Origin: Phallusia mammillata
Taxonomy: Eukaryota; Chordata; Ascidiacea; Phlebobranchia; Ascidiidae
Reading direction: 5' to 3'
Assembly: GCA_003260075.1 (NCBI GenBank)
Contig: QLIY01000160.1
Span: 150,715 to 214,714, forward strand
Length of the DNA stretch: 64,000 bases
Shown: one piece after another, positions 33,189 to 45,700 of the stretch
Position numbering within the stretch: position 1 is the stretch's first letter
How the letters are laid out: the number at the start of each line of letters is the position of its first letter
Translations under genes and position numbers: made by a program
Notes under the pieces: model-generated
Seen by the model: the letters and a program-made list of their open reading frames with translations, nothing else
The model's database searches: none
Told to the model about the DNA's origin: nothing

Positions 33189-36100
33189 ATGAAACTGACG
33201 GAAGCACAAAACAAAACATTAGGCAATAGTGAGAAGGAAAAACAAAAGTTAGAAAACAAGACTATCGCATTATGGATCGCAGCTCTACGATTCACAGACA
33301 ACACAACAATGCATGGTTTACGATACGTATTTCGAAGTGATTCGAACATTGTGAGAAGGTAAATCAAAAGTAAACTGTACGATAGTTGTTGAACATCATT
33401 GCAAAACACAGTGCAACAAAAAGTGACTCTTTCTTTACAGATTGATTTGGTTTTGCTTTATTTTGGGCGGAATGTCGTATTGCATTTACATTATGTGTCG
33501 AAGTGTAAATGATTATTTCGAATATCCAACAGTAATGAGAAGCAAGACGAAATACGAACCATCAAGCGTTTTTCCAGCTGTTATAATTTGTTCTTACAAT
33601 ATCTACCAGTAAGTTTAAAATGGCCAAATTATAAATACATCTATAGGTTTCAATGTTAAAAATTAATCCTTCGCCCCCAAAACTAAATATTTTTAACCTA
33701 CGAAAGATCGTTTTACTCACGCAAATTAATGATTTGACCTTAACATGCTATAGAAAAACTATACTGAATGTACCAAAAACAGTAAATTTACCAAGTTTAT
33801 TTCACCAGTTTAGTCCTTTTTAGCAGAAGTACTTTCAATGACCGAAAAATTTCCCTACACTATCACTCCCAAAAGCGATTTTGATCAATTATGTATCTTT
33901 GATTTAACAGAAAAAGCTCGTTGACTCCAAAGGAAGAACGACTGCTAGAAAGTATGTTCAATAATTATGGATCAAAAACATTTGACAAAGAAATCAACGT
34001 TACCGATTATGAATACCTTGACGGAATGGAATTTATGAAAAGGACGTCGTTCAAAACCGTACCAGATTGGTAGGCATTAGGAATACATTGTAATTGGCTA
34101 CTCTACTACGTGACTTTTTGACATCATTACTGACATTACCTGATAACATAACACTGAAACTTATCACATCTATTATCTAAATCTTGAAACATTGGCGAAA
34201 GATCTCTAAACAGTTCTATAAATAAATGATACCTCTCAAGTGATCACAAGACAAGCATTTTTGTAAGTTCTTTTTTTGTTAAAAAAAGAAATGAATTGCA
34301 AAGCAGCAGTAAGAAAATAAATATTTTGGTTTGTGGATAATTTTATTTTGGTTTGTGGATAATTTTTTTAGAAGAAATCAAACACTGTCTTGAACTTTAG
34401 GTCAGTACGCTTGCTTTATTGTTAATCTGTTGGGTGATTTGCAGTTTCTTTTGCATTTTTTGAAGTTTTTTTACAGATGTACAAATGCTTTATTTAATTC
34501 CAGGTGCCTGTTTCATTCTCGAGAATGTCGAAGTGAAATAATGGGAACTGCGGTGACGGATATGGGAATTTGCATTCGAATTGGAGCAAATGCATCAAGC
34601 ACATTAGAACAAACCGCAATAGGTAATGACAACATTGTATTTAGTACTTTGTGAGTCACTTCTGAGTAACTAGTACGCAGAGAAATAACTGAAAGTCTGT
34701 TTTCTGTCTTACACTATGTCAGGGGTCACCAAACTGCGGATGCGGCCCTCGGTGTCATTTTATCCGACTCGAAAAGGTATTTTTGGTTCAACAAAACGTA
34801 TGTGATATCTTTAAAGATTGCGCAAACCTCCAGAATGGATTATAGTAATAAATTTATCTGATATAACAAGATTACAACGCATAGGTATAATCCAAAAGTT
34901 GTTTGTTACGTCACACACAATAGCAAAGAATATGTATATTTGTGCACGAACAATTTCCCTCTTTTGTTATTTGTGACAGAATAAAGGAGCATCAGTTTGT
35001 AGATGAGACACTTATACATTCTTCCTAATTTTACAATTTAACAGCAGCACCATCTGAATACAAATAGCATCGTGAAAAGACATAAGCCCTTGGCCTTCCC
35101 GTCAAAACCGCCTCTCGAGTTTTAGTTTGGGAAAGGCTACGTAAGGGCTTGTTAGCCATGCGAGATTATTGAAATTATCAAGCCCTCTGTGAAAAAGTTT
35201 GGTGACCCCTACACTATTTGAATGCTCCAATAGTACATTTGAAGCACAACACACATTCTATATGTTGGTGTTTCTGTGCATGACTTTTCTAAATTTCGTT
35301 TTAATCTTTTTTATCAAAACAGTAAAAAGCAGGAGCCTCCCGAAAATCTGACCATTTCTGATCATATATGTATTATAAGGTTTAGGTGAAGGATTGGATG
35401 TAGGTTTGGAGCAAAATGAATCAGAATGGACAGTCGGTCCTTATATGTACTACAGTGGATTCCGAGTTTCAATTGATCCAGCAGACAGCCACATAACGAC
35501 GTTGCGGCATAGGGGGTTTTCCCTCTTGCCCGGTGACATCACAGATGCTGTTCTATCTCGAAAAGAAACAACACTGCTGGTAAAAGAATCGTAATACTTG
35601 GTAAAGCAATATGCTAACACAATGATAGGTTACCTTCAGACCAGATACACTGTTTCAAAGTTTTATGTATTATCAGTGCAGCTGGTGACAAGATTTTGGC
35701 CGTAGAGCTGGTATAGTCAAGCTGGTAAACCGAGTTTTTCTCCGTTTTATGTCCAGTTGTAGCACCCACAGGATGTGGTTCGAATTAGCTTTTCGGCTTG
35801 AAAGTCGAAACAAACTGTGTTGTAAATTAAAAATACATGATATAAACCAAGTATTTTAAAACAAAAATAAGCAGGTAAATGGCGGCCGTTGGTAAAATAA
35901 GAATCTGCGACGCGGCCGTCCTAGCAAAATGGTTGTGCAACCCTGCACTAAGGTTTTCTTTTCTTTTTTTGACGTAACAAAGAGCATTGGTTCGCGTTGT
36001 TCGTAAGCAGAAAAACAACGAAATTTTGTGGGCAGCAAAAACTTATTACTTCATCTTTTTCATGTTAGTGTACAGAGGCTAAAAATACAATGCTTCATTT

Positions 36101-39100
36101 TGGTAAAAACTAAAAATTGCCGGAATTAAAGCAATCCTGAAACAAGTTGCTTGTATTATGATGTCAGAATTTAACAAAATGACAAACAGTAACTGTTGCC
36201 ACTACGTTGAAACAAAAACTAATTATGACCCACCAAACAAAATGGGTTAAAAACCTAGGATGTAACTTGGGGTTCGACCAAAGGCTGAAGAATATCGTAG
36301 GGGTTCGGCCGTTATAAAAAGGTTAAGAACCACTGACATAGCGCATTGTTTGCTGTTAATCGACATCATTGCCGTATTTAATTTTTTTTGGATATGCCGA
36401 TATATCGATAGTTATATTTTTAGGACAAACGTTTATAGAACAACACGGATAATTCGACAATCAACCTAGACATGACTTTTCTACGGGATTCGACCCACGA
36501 CACGCTCTATAGATCTATATGTTGATCGCTTGTGTGGTTAAGTTAACTACAACTTTGTGACATACCTTAGATGTGGTTACATGCGACCCAATACTTTTAG
36601 AAATTATAAATATATATCACTGCTGGTGGTCTATATTGTTATACAAGAGACCAAACACACTGCAATGCGTTTATTTAACCGAGTTTTTAAGCAGCCTCCG
36701 CCGTATGGACAATGTGGAGAAGTCAAACTAGCAAATTATGATCGGTACACGAGGAGGGGTTGCTTGAACGAATGCGAAGCGAACTACACAATAAAACAGT
36801 GCGGATGCCGTTATTATTATCATCCCGGTAATGAGAAAACGTGCAATTATGCTCAAGTCTTCGTCTGTTTGCAGGAAATCATGAAATTGTATGAAAACCA
36901 ATCAAAAGGTATTTAAATTAGATGTTGTTGTTTTTAAATTTCTTCAAAGAAATTTGATCGTCTTTGACGCGAGATAACCTTGCAGCGAACCATAGTCTGT
37001 CTATACCAGTGGTTCTCAACCTTTTTTCTTTCGTGGCCCATTTTCATTGGGGGGGGGGGAAACAAAAACTACTTATGACCCACCAAACAAAATGGGTTAA
37101 AAACCTAGGATGTAACTTGGGGTTCGACCAAAGGCTGAAGAATANGGTCTATACCGATTATTTACTTACATAGAAATCTGCCTTTGTGGGTTTTTAATCC
37201 AGAAAACAAAATTACGCCTCAATTAGTGTACTTCATTTCGATGAGGTGTAGCACAATTAAATACGAACACTTGATTGTTACAGATATATTCAGTTTTTCC
37301 GAATGTAATTGTCCACAAGAATGCTTTTACATTGAGTACAAAGTATCAGTGACCAACACGAAGAGAAGCCCTCAATATACCTCACGTTTTAAATTCGTAG
37401 GTGGCTTGGATCTCAGGTGCATTACAACCCATATATATCACAGCCGTAATTGTTCTTAAAACGATTAATATGTTGATGTTTTCAAATTGCTTTGTAACAT
37501 TTACCCAAAACCGCTTTGAAATGTCGTACATCAGCTTTACAGTAGTTTAAACCTTTTGAAAGGTCCAAACTTAGAGTATGCCGTATTTATCCAGAAAGTA
37601 GAGCCGTATGCCGTACCTATATATAACATTGTTTAATTTTTTGGCATATTTTACCAGCTTAAAATTTTCTTCTTTCTGGATCAATAAGCGAATTTTTACA
37701 AATTTTAGCAAAGGAACTGCACTTCGGTTGTACTACCCAAATCTGGAATATACTGTAGTTACTGAAGAGGCAGTTTACAGTTTTGAAAAACTAATGTGTG
37801 ATATCGGAGGAGCGGGAGGTCTTTTTCTCGGATGCAGGTGACAAATTTTCGCACTTTTTAAGTAGTAAACAGCCTGTTTTAAAATGTTTACAAGTGATTA
37901 CGATAAAACTACCACAAGGGGTATATATGTCTCTATTACAAACCATATACCTCGGCCAATCTCTACTGTGGGTATAATGATGGTAATAAAAACTGTGTAG
38001 ATAGTGTAAGTAAGATGATATTATATAAGCGACCATAACCATTATACCATGCAGCACACCCAAAAGACTATATTACCTTGCAGTTAGCTATAAATTCAAT
38101 TTCGCAATAACGACTTTGAATAGATTTTTGTTGGTATTTTAAAGCAGGGGTGTCAAACTCGTGAGGTTCGGGGGCCACACTGCAGTTTGTAAATTATCCT
38201 GAGGGTCGCATGTGATTTTTAATCTAGTTTTATACACTTAAACCAGGGTGCACAACCTTTTCGCTACGACGGCCGCATTGCTGATCCTTATTGCACCAAC
38301 AGCCACCAATTACCTGCTTGTTTTTGTTTTAAAATTACAGATGTAAGAAAATATAGTTAATATCATATATATATATAAAGGGTTGCCATACCGTCCTTAT
38401 TTCTAAGATTTGTCCTTATTTTGAACGGCCTTGCCATACCGTCCTTATTTCTAAGATTTGTCCTTATTTTGAAGGGCAATGTCTTAGAAAAGTTCATTTT
38501 CCTTATTTATAAGAAATGTCCCTATTTTTGACTTACCCCCCCCCCTTATTTTCAACAATTATGAGTCAAATCCCTGCTACAAGTAAAAGTAAAGCTAGAC
38601 CTGAACTGTTGTGAGATGCACGAAACATTTCCTACGAACACGGGGTTGCTGGAACAGATTGTTTCTGGCCAAAATATTGCATATGATATGTCATGGCTCG
38701 TGTCAATGCAAAGATTTGTTCAAAAACACTTGTTTGTTTTGTATCAAAATTTAATATGTCGAGTGTCCTTATTTTTGGTTTCAAGTCAATGGCAACCCTG
38801 TATATATACCATCTATGGACGCCCCAAAAACCCAGATTAATTTCCAACTTGATGCACAGATTAAGCTGCACAGTGTAAAGATCAGTTTATTACGTCATAA
38901 TCTATATTGTGACGTTTTTGGTACCTGTTTTTCGCATTGTTTCCACACAATAGGTCGACAAAAAAGTCTGACGCACATGGCTGCTAGGCTGGTAATACTC
39001 TTTTCAGCAGCACAAAATCCGTTTATTGCAGTTTGAAAATCAAAATTTTTGGCAAAGGAGTTTTAATTACATCACGGCCGCGAGTACATATATTTTAATG

Positions 39101-39572
39101 ATCAGGATCACGGCCGCACAAACTCGTCTCTGCGGCCGCATGTGGCCGTACGGGAGCAAGTTGTACAAACTTGACTGAAACTTAACGCTTTGAGGAACGG
39201 TTTAGTTACTATCGTTTCTATTCATAACATATGAAGTTTATTTTACAAATCAAATTTCTGTAAATGTCGGTTTAAATAATACCTTTCACTTTGAAAAGTG
39301 ACAAAAATTTATTATAATTAGATAAAAATCTGACAAAATACTACAATTGTTGTTGAGTGTTTGTGGGCCGCATTGAAAGGGCGCGATGGCCGCGAGTTTG
39401 ACACCCTTGTTTTAAAGAATATAAAATTATTCTTTTGCAACTTTGTTTTGTTTGTTTTAGCTTTGCAACCCTATTTGAGTTCTGCGATTTCAGTTTTGAT
39501 ATATTTTGGATTTGGCTCTTCAGAAAAATGCAACAACGACAAAGAAAGAATAGCATTAGTGTCAATAGTTAA
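33189..39572 (+). CDS. DEG/ENaC/ASIC-like sodium channel, tandem copy 4
   Basis: The most divergent paralogue. Exons: 33189-33358, 33441-33608, 33911-34069, 34504-34622, 35386-35579, 36695-36908, 37284-37416, 37709-37837, 39461-39572; 465 aa. Intron phases equal those of copies 1-3, and four exon lengths differ slightly or in the termini only (exons 1, 4, 5, 6 and 9). Motifs: TMHGLRYVF, TM1 starting LIWFCFILGGMSYC, FPAVIICSYN, PPPYGQCG, QCGCRYYYHPGNEKTC (MPGD replaced by HPGN) and GLFLGCS before TM2 LFEFCDFSFDIFW. The tail is short and basic. Introns 4, 6 and 8 contain hAT MITEs, with three nested in intron 8. AATAAA is at 39717-39722. All introns obey GT-AG. The frame is intact, so it looks functional despite the insertions. 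Confidence 0.92.
34720..35211. mobile_element. hAT MITE (CAGGGGTCACCAAACT family)
   Basis: The ends CAGGGGTCACCAAACT and AGTTTGGTGACCCCTA are inverted repeats (last base altered). Flanks cactatgt and cactattt form an 8-bp duplication with one mismatch. It is 492 bp, non-coding, and lies in intron 4 of channel copy 4. The same family occurs at 44196-44705 and 46757-47181. Confidence 0.8.
36209..36335. mobile_element. Partial hAT MITE (CAGTGGTTCT family), right end only
   Basis: Body 'gaaacaaaaactaattatga' onward matches 37060-37144, and it ends with GGTTAAGAACCACTG at 36335. No matching left terminus is found nearby, so the start is approximate. Confidence 0.5.
37007..37145. mobile_element. 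hAT MITE broken by a G tract and an n
   Basis: The left terminus CAGTGGTTCTCAACC at 37007 is preceded by gtctatac (36999-37006). The same octamer follows the n at 37147-37154, marking the original target duplication. Eleven G (37049-37059) interrupt the body, and the right terminus is lost at the n (37145). The assembly therefore lacks part of the element. Confidence 0.7.
38244..39173. mobile_element. Middle hAT element of the nest
   Basis: Begins CAGGGTGCACAACC and ends GTTGTACAAACTTG, imperfect inverted repeats. Flanks acttaaac and actgaaac are an 8-bp duplication with one mismatch. The interior is rich in 'cggccgc' words. It contains the third element. Confidence 0.65.
38378..38800. mobile_element. 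Innermost hAT element of the nest
   Basis: Begins AAGGGTTGCCAT and ends ATGGCAACCCTG, inverted repeats with one terminal change. Flanking tatatata is on both sides, though it lies in a TA-rich run so the duplication is weaker evidence. Inside, a unit of about 50 nt ('gccataccgtccttatttct') is repeated in tandem near 38388-38480. A 10-C tract is at 38536-38545. Confidence 0.65.
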
Positions 39573-41991
39573 AATCTTAATTTAACACTTTTGGCAACTG
39601 AAACTGAAAGACTGTAAAAAATCACATATTTCTCTTTTGTTACAAGTGTTTGTCCTATATTTTGGCCTTCACCGCTGTAAAGTATTTTGAGCTTAGACAC
39701 TTTCACTTTTAAAAAAAATAAATCAAAATTACACTTGTTTTTGTAAAATTTCCTTTTCAACGGAATGAGTTGTTTCCACAATTCCTAGTTTACTTTTACG
39801 CCTTTGCACGTTCCAAGTACCGACACATAATCATATCCTTTCTTATCCATTTTAAGTGGTTTTAGCTGCGTACTTGCGGTAACACGCGCATTCTCTTACA
39901 CATATACGTTTGAAGCAACTGTTGTTAGTGGATTGTAACTTTCTGTGCATTAAAATTCTGGAAATTCGGCAAGCAAAATAAATTGAATGTCTAAAATCAA
40001 GCCTGTTGTGTCTGGTACGAAACGCAGACAATGTGTATGTTATGACATTAGAAGTCCAGCAGTGATGTGTTTACGTTTGTAGACAGTGGGCAATTAACTC
40101 GCATGGGGTTTTGATCCCCAAGTATAATAATGTTAATCCTGGGATTACTTGACGCTCAACGTGAACAGAACAAGCTAAAACAATCTGTCAGGTGCTTATT
40201 TATTTTTGAAACTGCGCTCGTGATCGATTGTGACGTTTGGGTGGCAATGTCTTTGTGTTTGCGATTGAGCGAAGAACAACTGACCGCAAACAAACGCTGG
40301 CGCGCGACCATTGTCATTCAAAATACACGCAATGCACCTGTTATACGGAATGCAGTCTTGAAAAGAGTAATTATTTTTTTATGAAATGCAAACAAAATAG
40401 GTAGATCATAGTAATAGTTAGCAAAAGAATACCTAGCTTTCATCGGATATCTATAATGAGAGTTATAAACTTTATTTGATTAGTAAGTTGAATAGAATTT
40501 AACAGCAGTAAAAAGTTTAGTATAGTTTATGTAATTTAGTTATTTAATTATTATTTATTTTTTTATTTTTTTTAAATAATTATGTTATTTTTTAATTATG
40601 ATGTTCAGTGTTATGATAAAACAAATTTCAATAATAAAAATTAAAAAACATTAAAATGGGGTCGTAGGGATATACAAAAATCTACAAGAAAAAAATTAAA
40701 AAAACTTGTTGCATAAATATAGAACTCATTAGAGAAAAAAATTGAAACGCGGTTAAGGTGTTTCTTTAATGGCAAGATCACTGTAGGCGTAAGTCGTTAT
40801 TCTCAGAATAGCTATTCTCAGATACCTTCGATTGGTAGTGCAGTTTCGGCAAAAATGTAAGTATTTATACCCAAAAAAGGCTACCTAACTGAAAAAAATG
40901 CAAATGTAAATAAGGTAACTTAATCATAAGCATCATAACGATTGCCTAAATAGCAATTTTGTTGCCACCGAAATTGTCATTTTTACATGTAGGCCATCTT
41001 ACGTGTTACTTACACGTAATGGTTTGTGTCAAGTTTAGCGCCCCCCCCCCGTTTACGTTTGTAGACAGTGGGCAATTAACTCGCATGGGGTTTTGATCTC
41101 CAAGTATAATAATGTTAATCCTGGGATTACCTGACGCTCAACGTGAACAGAACAAGCCAAAACCCCCCCCCCCTTTAAGTCTGATTTAGAATAGCAACTC
41201 AACTGACAAAACCGATCACCCCTGGTTTAAACGAAACTATAGTTTGGGATATTCTTTTGAAATTGCTAAATATGCTATCCGGGGTGAGAAAATGGGCCTA
41301 TTTCTTGGTCTATCAACTCGCACAGGGTTTTCCCCCCCCCCTGCTAAATATGCTATCCGGGGTGAGAAAATGGGCCTATTTCTTGGTCTCTCAAGTCACA
41401 CAGGGTTTTGGTGGTACGCAGCGATAGAAAAAATTGTCAGGTGGTACGCGATCCGTATAACATTGAGAACCACTGCTGTAGGGCGTAGGCGTAAGTCGTT
41501 ATTCTCAGAATCGTTATTCTTTGATACCTTCGATTTGTATTGCAGTTTCGGCAAAAATGTATGTATTTATACCCAAAAACGGCTGCCTAACTGAAAAAAA
41601 TTGCAAATGTAGTTAAGTTAACTTAAGCATAAGCATCATAACGATTGCCTAAATAGCAATTTTGTTCTCATCAAATTTAAAATTTTACATAGACCATCGT
41701 ACGTGTTTCTTACACGTAACAGCTTATGTCAAGTTCAACAGTTTAAACAATTGTTCAAAGTTTTTGTTTGATGAAAGTGACAATCTAGCCGCCCCGGGTA
41801 ACGTTGCGCGTGAGTTCGCCAATGTTATTTTTGCAATGCATTCAGGACGCCCAGGGCGACGACGTTAGGTTAGGGAAAGGGATTTTCTTGATATACCGGT
41901 TGATATTGAAAGTGTGAAAAGCGGCATATACTCAGTCGTGTTGGATAGGCCTTAAATCCACTTTCGAAGGTGACGGGGATTGAAAACCACT
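39573..41991. other. Intergenic: duplicated segments and C tracts
   Basis: No gene is recognised. Segment 40071-40180 recurs at 41051-41162, where it is flanked by C tracts on both sides (41041-41050 and 41163-41173). Segment 41261-41331 recurs at 41342-41410 after 10 C. A diverged pair of about 245 nt (40791-41036 and 41492-41738) is a separate, older duplication. Open frames here cover these repeats and show no domain. Confidence 0.6.
40791..41738. repeat. Diverged direct duplication, ~245-nt units 700 nt apart
   Basis: Units 40791-41036 and 41492-41738 share 'gtaagtcgttattctcagaa', 'agcatcataacgattgccta' and 'ttacacgtaa' in the same order. Many substitutions separate them, far more than between the C-tract-joined pairs. 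This is a genuine older duplication or two copies of one repeat. Confidence 0.6.
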
Positions 41992-42008
41992 ATGAAGATC
42001 TTCGAAAT
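41992..42008 (+). CDS. Possible upstream first exon of the CCP-vWA gene
   Basis: ATG AAG ATC TTC GAA AT followed by a strong donor GTAAGT. Joined to the acceptor at 42736/42737 it reads in frame as MKIFEIRTIRHN into the Met at 42756. This would place a basic cytosolic segment before the hydrophobic stretch and turn a cleavable signal peptide into a signal anchor. It could equally be 5' UTR. Confidence 0.35.
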
Positions 42009-42755
42009 GTAAGTATTAAAACGTGACTAAAGCAAGTATCTTAGCTCTTAGCTTTTGTTTGTGGACAAAGAGATACAAAGCTGATTAGTGTGTAAGTCTA
42101 CAAGTGGAATGTATGACTGCGGCACTTTGTATGTGTTCACATTTGCCCCTTATGCTCAGAAACAAATACAAGGTTAAGAAAAGCAAATTTAAAAATTAAA
42201 AGCCTATTAAATGAGTGACAAGGGCACTTTCGATTTTGTAACATTTTGAATACATTTTCAAAAATAAAAACCATGTTGTATGCAAATATGTGCATCATAA
42301 TCTGTGGTTACTTAGGACGTGCAAAACAAAACCGCAGTCGGAGAAATGTTGAAGTAATTGAATGTCATGGGTCAGTCCAACGAACAAAAGGTTGTGACTC
42401 CTTCCCCTAACTCGCTACGGTTCAATTTTGATTATCGTATCGTGTTTCGAACTTGTAGTTACGAAATAGTTAAAAGCGAAACATAAACCTGGTAAAGGAA
42501 GATCCGTTTGCGTGCTAAAATATAAAGTTTGGAAGGATCAGTCCGGGTTTTTGCTTTGCTACATATAAAGGTAAAGTTACATAATTTGTTGTTCATCAGT
42601 AAGTGCATATCAAGTTGGTTCAAACATAAAAGTTAAACCTATTATTAAGACTAAAAAGGGACAATTTGTATTTTTCGTATTTTTGGCAAACTTTTTTATT
42701 TTTTGGAAGGCATATTACAAAATTCTAATGTTACAGACGCACTATCCGACACAAC

Positions 42756-45700
42756 ATGAGGAAGAAACCGGGTTCCTTATTCTTTTTCATTGTCTTCTTT
42801 TCCGCTTTTATTTGCCTTAGTCTTGTTCGTCATTCCACACGTCATCATGAAACGCGTGGAATATCGAAACGTGACACAGGTATCTACGAAATTCTATTTT
42901 TTATAGATATCCGTCTTGCCGAAATTCTATGTGATACTTGCAATTATTTGTGTGTATGTTTTGGTTTGAACCAAAACGATATTAACGATATTAAAGTAGC
43001 AACGAAAACCTAAAAAAATGTTTCTAATTTAGAGTCCAAAATTGTTGTATTACAACAAAACAACATACATACAGCAAACCGAAGTGTTATCTAATGTTGA
43101 GTATAATGTAGAACACTTTTTTCAAATATACCAATGTTACGTACACAAAGCTCATTCAAATGTTCAAGAATGTAGATAATACAGAACGTGCACTGCAATG
43201 ACTAAGCCAAGTTATATGCGAGATTATCTATTCCACAGCACAGGCCGTTTTGCCATTAACCTATCAGGTTTGTGTCGAAATACCTCAAAAGTAAACAGAT
43301 AAAAGCCAAAAACCCGCCAAGCCAGTTTTGGCCACGAATTTATTGGCAATTGCTGTTCAACTGAACATTATTAAGTGAATCACACCGATTGAAACAAAAT
43401 GACTCAAAATATTTTGTGACATTATTTTGTCATTATTTCCGTTCAGCGAAAGTAGCTTGACATGACCTTTAAACTGAACAACTTCCTTTCTATCGTCTTT
43501 TTGTTCTTCACAAATGAAACGTTGGTATATGGTAACTAAAAGACATCATATTTGTTTGTCACATTTTTTTAGTCTAAAATGTGGTTTGCATGAAAACGCT
43601 TTTTTAATTGCTTTTAATGCTTACAGACATGAAACTATACTTAAAAATACTTTGTGATGTTGATCGCAGTAGTTTGAGATACAAAAGACAAACAAAGTTG
43701 CATTGGCAAAAACAAATTTTTTTTTTTATTCAAATGCTAATGTTTTGTCGGCGCCATGTATGGTTAAAATCCCTTTACTTTTCTTTTCAAAAATCTTGAA
43801 TTTACAACAACTATTACAATGGTTCGCCAACGATTTTGTAAACATCTTCGTAAACCTATATTTTAAGTGCTTCTTTTTAATTTAGCAATCTCTTTGAAAC
43901 GTATTCCATGGGTTAAACAACGCCGCAGTAGAATTTTCAGCGCTACCTATTTTGCAAATAGCTCAGGGCGTTCCACCATAGGCTCTTGCTATAATGAGCG
44001 TGACGATGGTAACAGGTAACGTTAGCCGTCGATCACTGGACGTGAGTATGCTGACAAAACCGAACAAGAGATAAAATCAACTTTTTACCGAACGTAATTT
44101 TAATAAAATTTACCCGACACAGTTTTGAGTGTTTTGCAACTAAATTAACAGATCATTTTTCTGGCACTTTTCTGGCACAAATCAATGCTCCAGGCCAGGG
44201 GTCACCAAACTACGGCCCGCGGGCAGGATCCGGCCCGCGAGGTTATTTCATCCGGCCCGCGACCACATTTTTTAGGTTGCCAAATTCTATTAATAACTTC
44301 GTAACATTAAAAGTTAATCTACTCCTTACAGTTTTTTTCTGTGGGGATATTCAGAATGGATATTACCCAGTTTCATAGAATTATAACGCCCAGGATTGAT
44401 CCAAAGCCAGTTTGTTACGTCACAGACAAGACTACAGGTGTTAATTGTGCGCAAACAAGTGCCTTCTTTTGTCACTTGTGGCGTAATATACAAGCATTTC
44501 TCGTAAGATGAGACTAATTGCCCAGTTTAACAGTCGCATGACTACTTTTTGAATGGGATTGTAGAAAGACCATATCTTGGCCACCTAAAAACGCCTCGCG
44601 GGCTAAGTTTGGAAAGACGGCGCTAGGGCATGTAAACTATGCGGCCCGCGTGAATCATTATTAGCACTCATCCGGCCCGCAGTGAAAAAAGTTTGGTGAC
44701 CCCTGCTCCAGGCGAACAAATGTGTTTGTCAGCAACACTTTTTATTTGACATCATAGTAAAAACCTGCATCAGATTCCAGTTTAGGTGCCGTCATGGGTA
44801 AAATTTCAGCGCAAGTTAAATCTTTCAGCCCTACGACTTTCGATATTCAGTTTTGAAGGTTTATAAATTTAAAATCAGAAACTGAAACTTATTTTTTTTG
44901 TAGGAGAGCCAGTTCCACCCGATGATAAACCAGGTGGGTAAAGTGTTTAATTCAAATTAGTGATTTAAATATAGAATAGCTCTAATAGCCATCGTTAAAC
45001 TTACAGCAGAGAAACAAACCACAAAGTGTATGTTCAAGTTTAAATAGGTTTACATTTACAGAGTTGCCGCCTCCGGATGAACGTAAGTTGATAGCTGCAT
45101 GTGGTGGTGTTGGCATTTTTTGGTGCGACACTATGGAAGTCTGTACAAGCTATAGCTATAGAAATTTATTTCAATTAATATTCACATTTTCAAAAAACGT
45201 CACAAAACATGTAGTTTATAAATTAATACTACAATACCTTTCAATGAAATCTATCATTTGATTTTGGGTATTGGTATGCAATTTCATTGTTGTAGAACAA
45301 AAGTGATTTGTCACAGGTTCCATTTCCCTTTCACCCCACCATAAAAAACAGATAATTTTTTAAAATGTTGAAATGTTTTCAAAACAGTTTAAACTAAAGT
45401 TTAATGCATCTTGCATTCTTTAGCTGAATCTGCTCCACATGATGATCCCGGTATGATTATTGTCAAAGCTACTGCTTGATCACGTGCACTTTTTGCTTAT
45501 GACGTCACTAACACGTTTGTACAATGCCATATTCCATTCTACAATCATTTTCAGAATCAGTCAATGGAACCCAACCTGCGCTGTTTGTGCAGCTAGTGAC
45601 CAGGGCTGCCACTCTGGATATTTTATAGCTAGATCTAGATAGTTTTGGTTAAGCCTAGGTGTAAAATTTGAGATCTAGATGATGGCTATAAAATCTAGAC

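Larger units (their letters stand above)
38145..39409. mobile_element. Outer hAT element of a three-level nest
   Basis: The ends CAGGGGTGTCAAACTCG and CGAGTTTGACACCCTTG are inverted repeats. Flanking ttttaaag is a perfect 8-bp duplication (38137-38144 and 39410-39417). Most of the length is due to the nested element 38244-39173. It is inserted in intron 8 of channel copy 4, and no transposase frame is present. Confidence 0.88.

Noticed and set aside
40130-40384. 84-codon plus-strand frame
   Set aside because: Starts inside a segment that is duplicated at 41051-41162. The protein has no recognisable feature.
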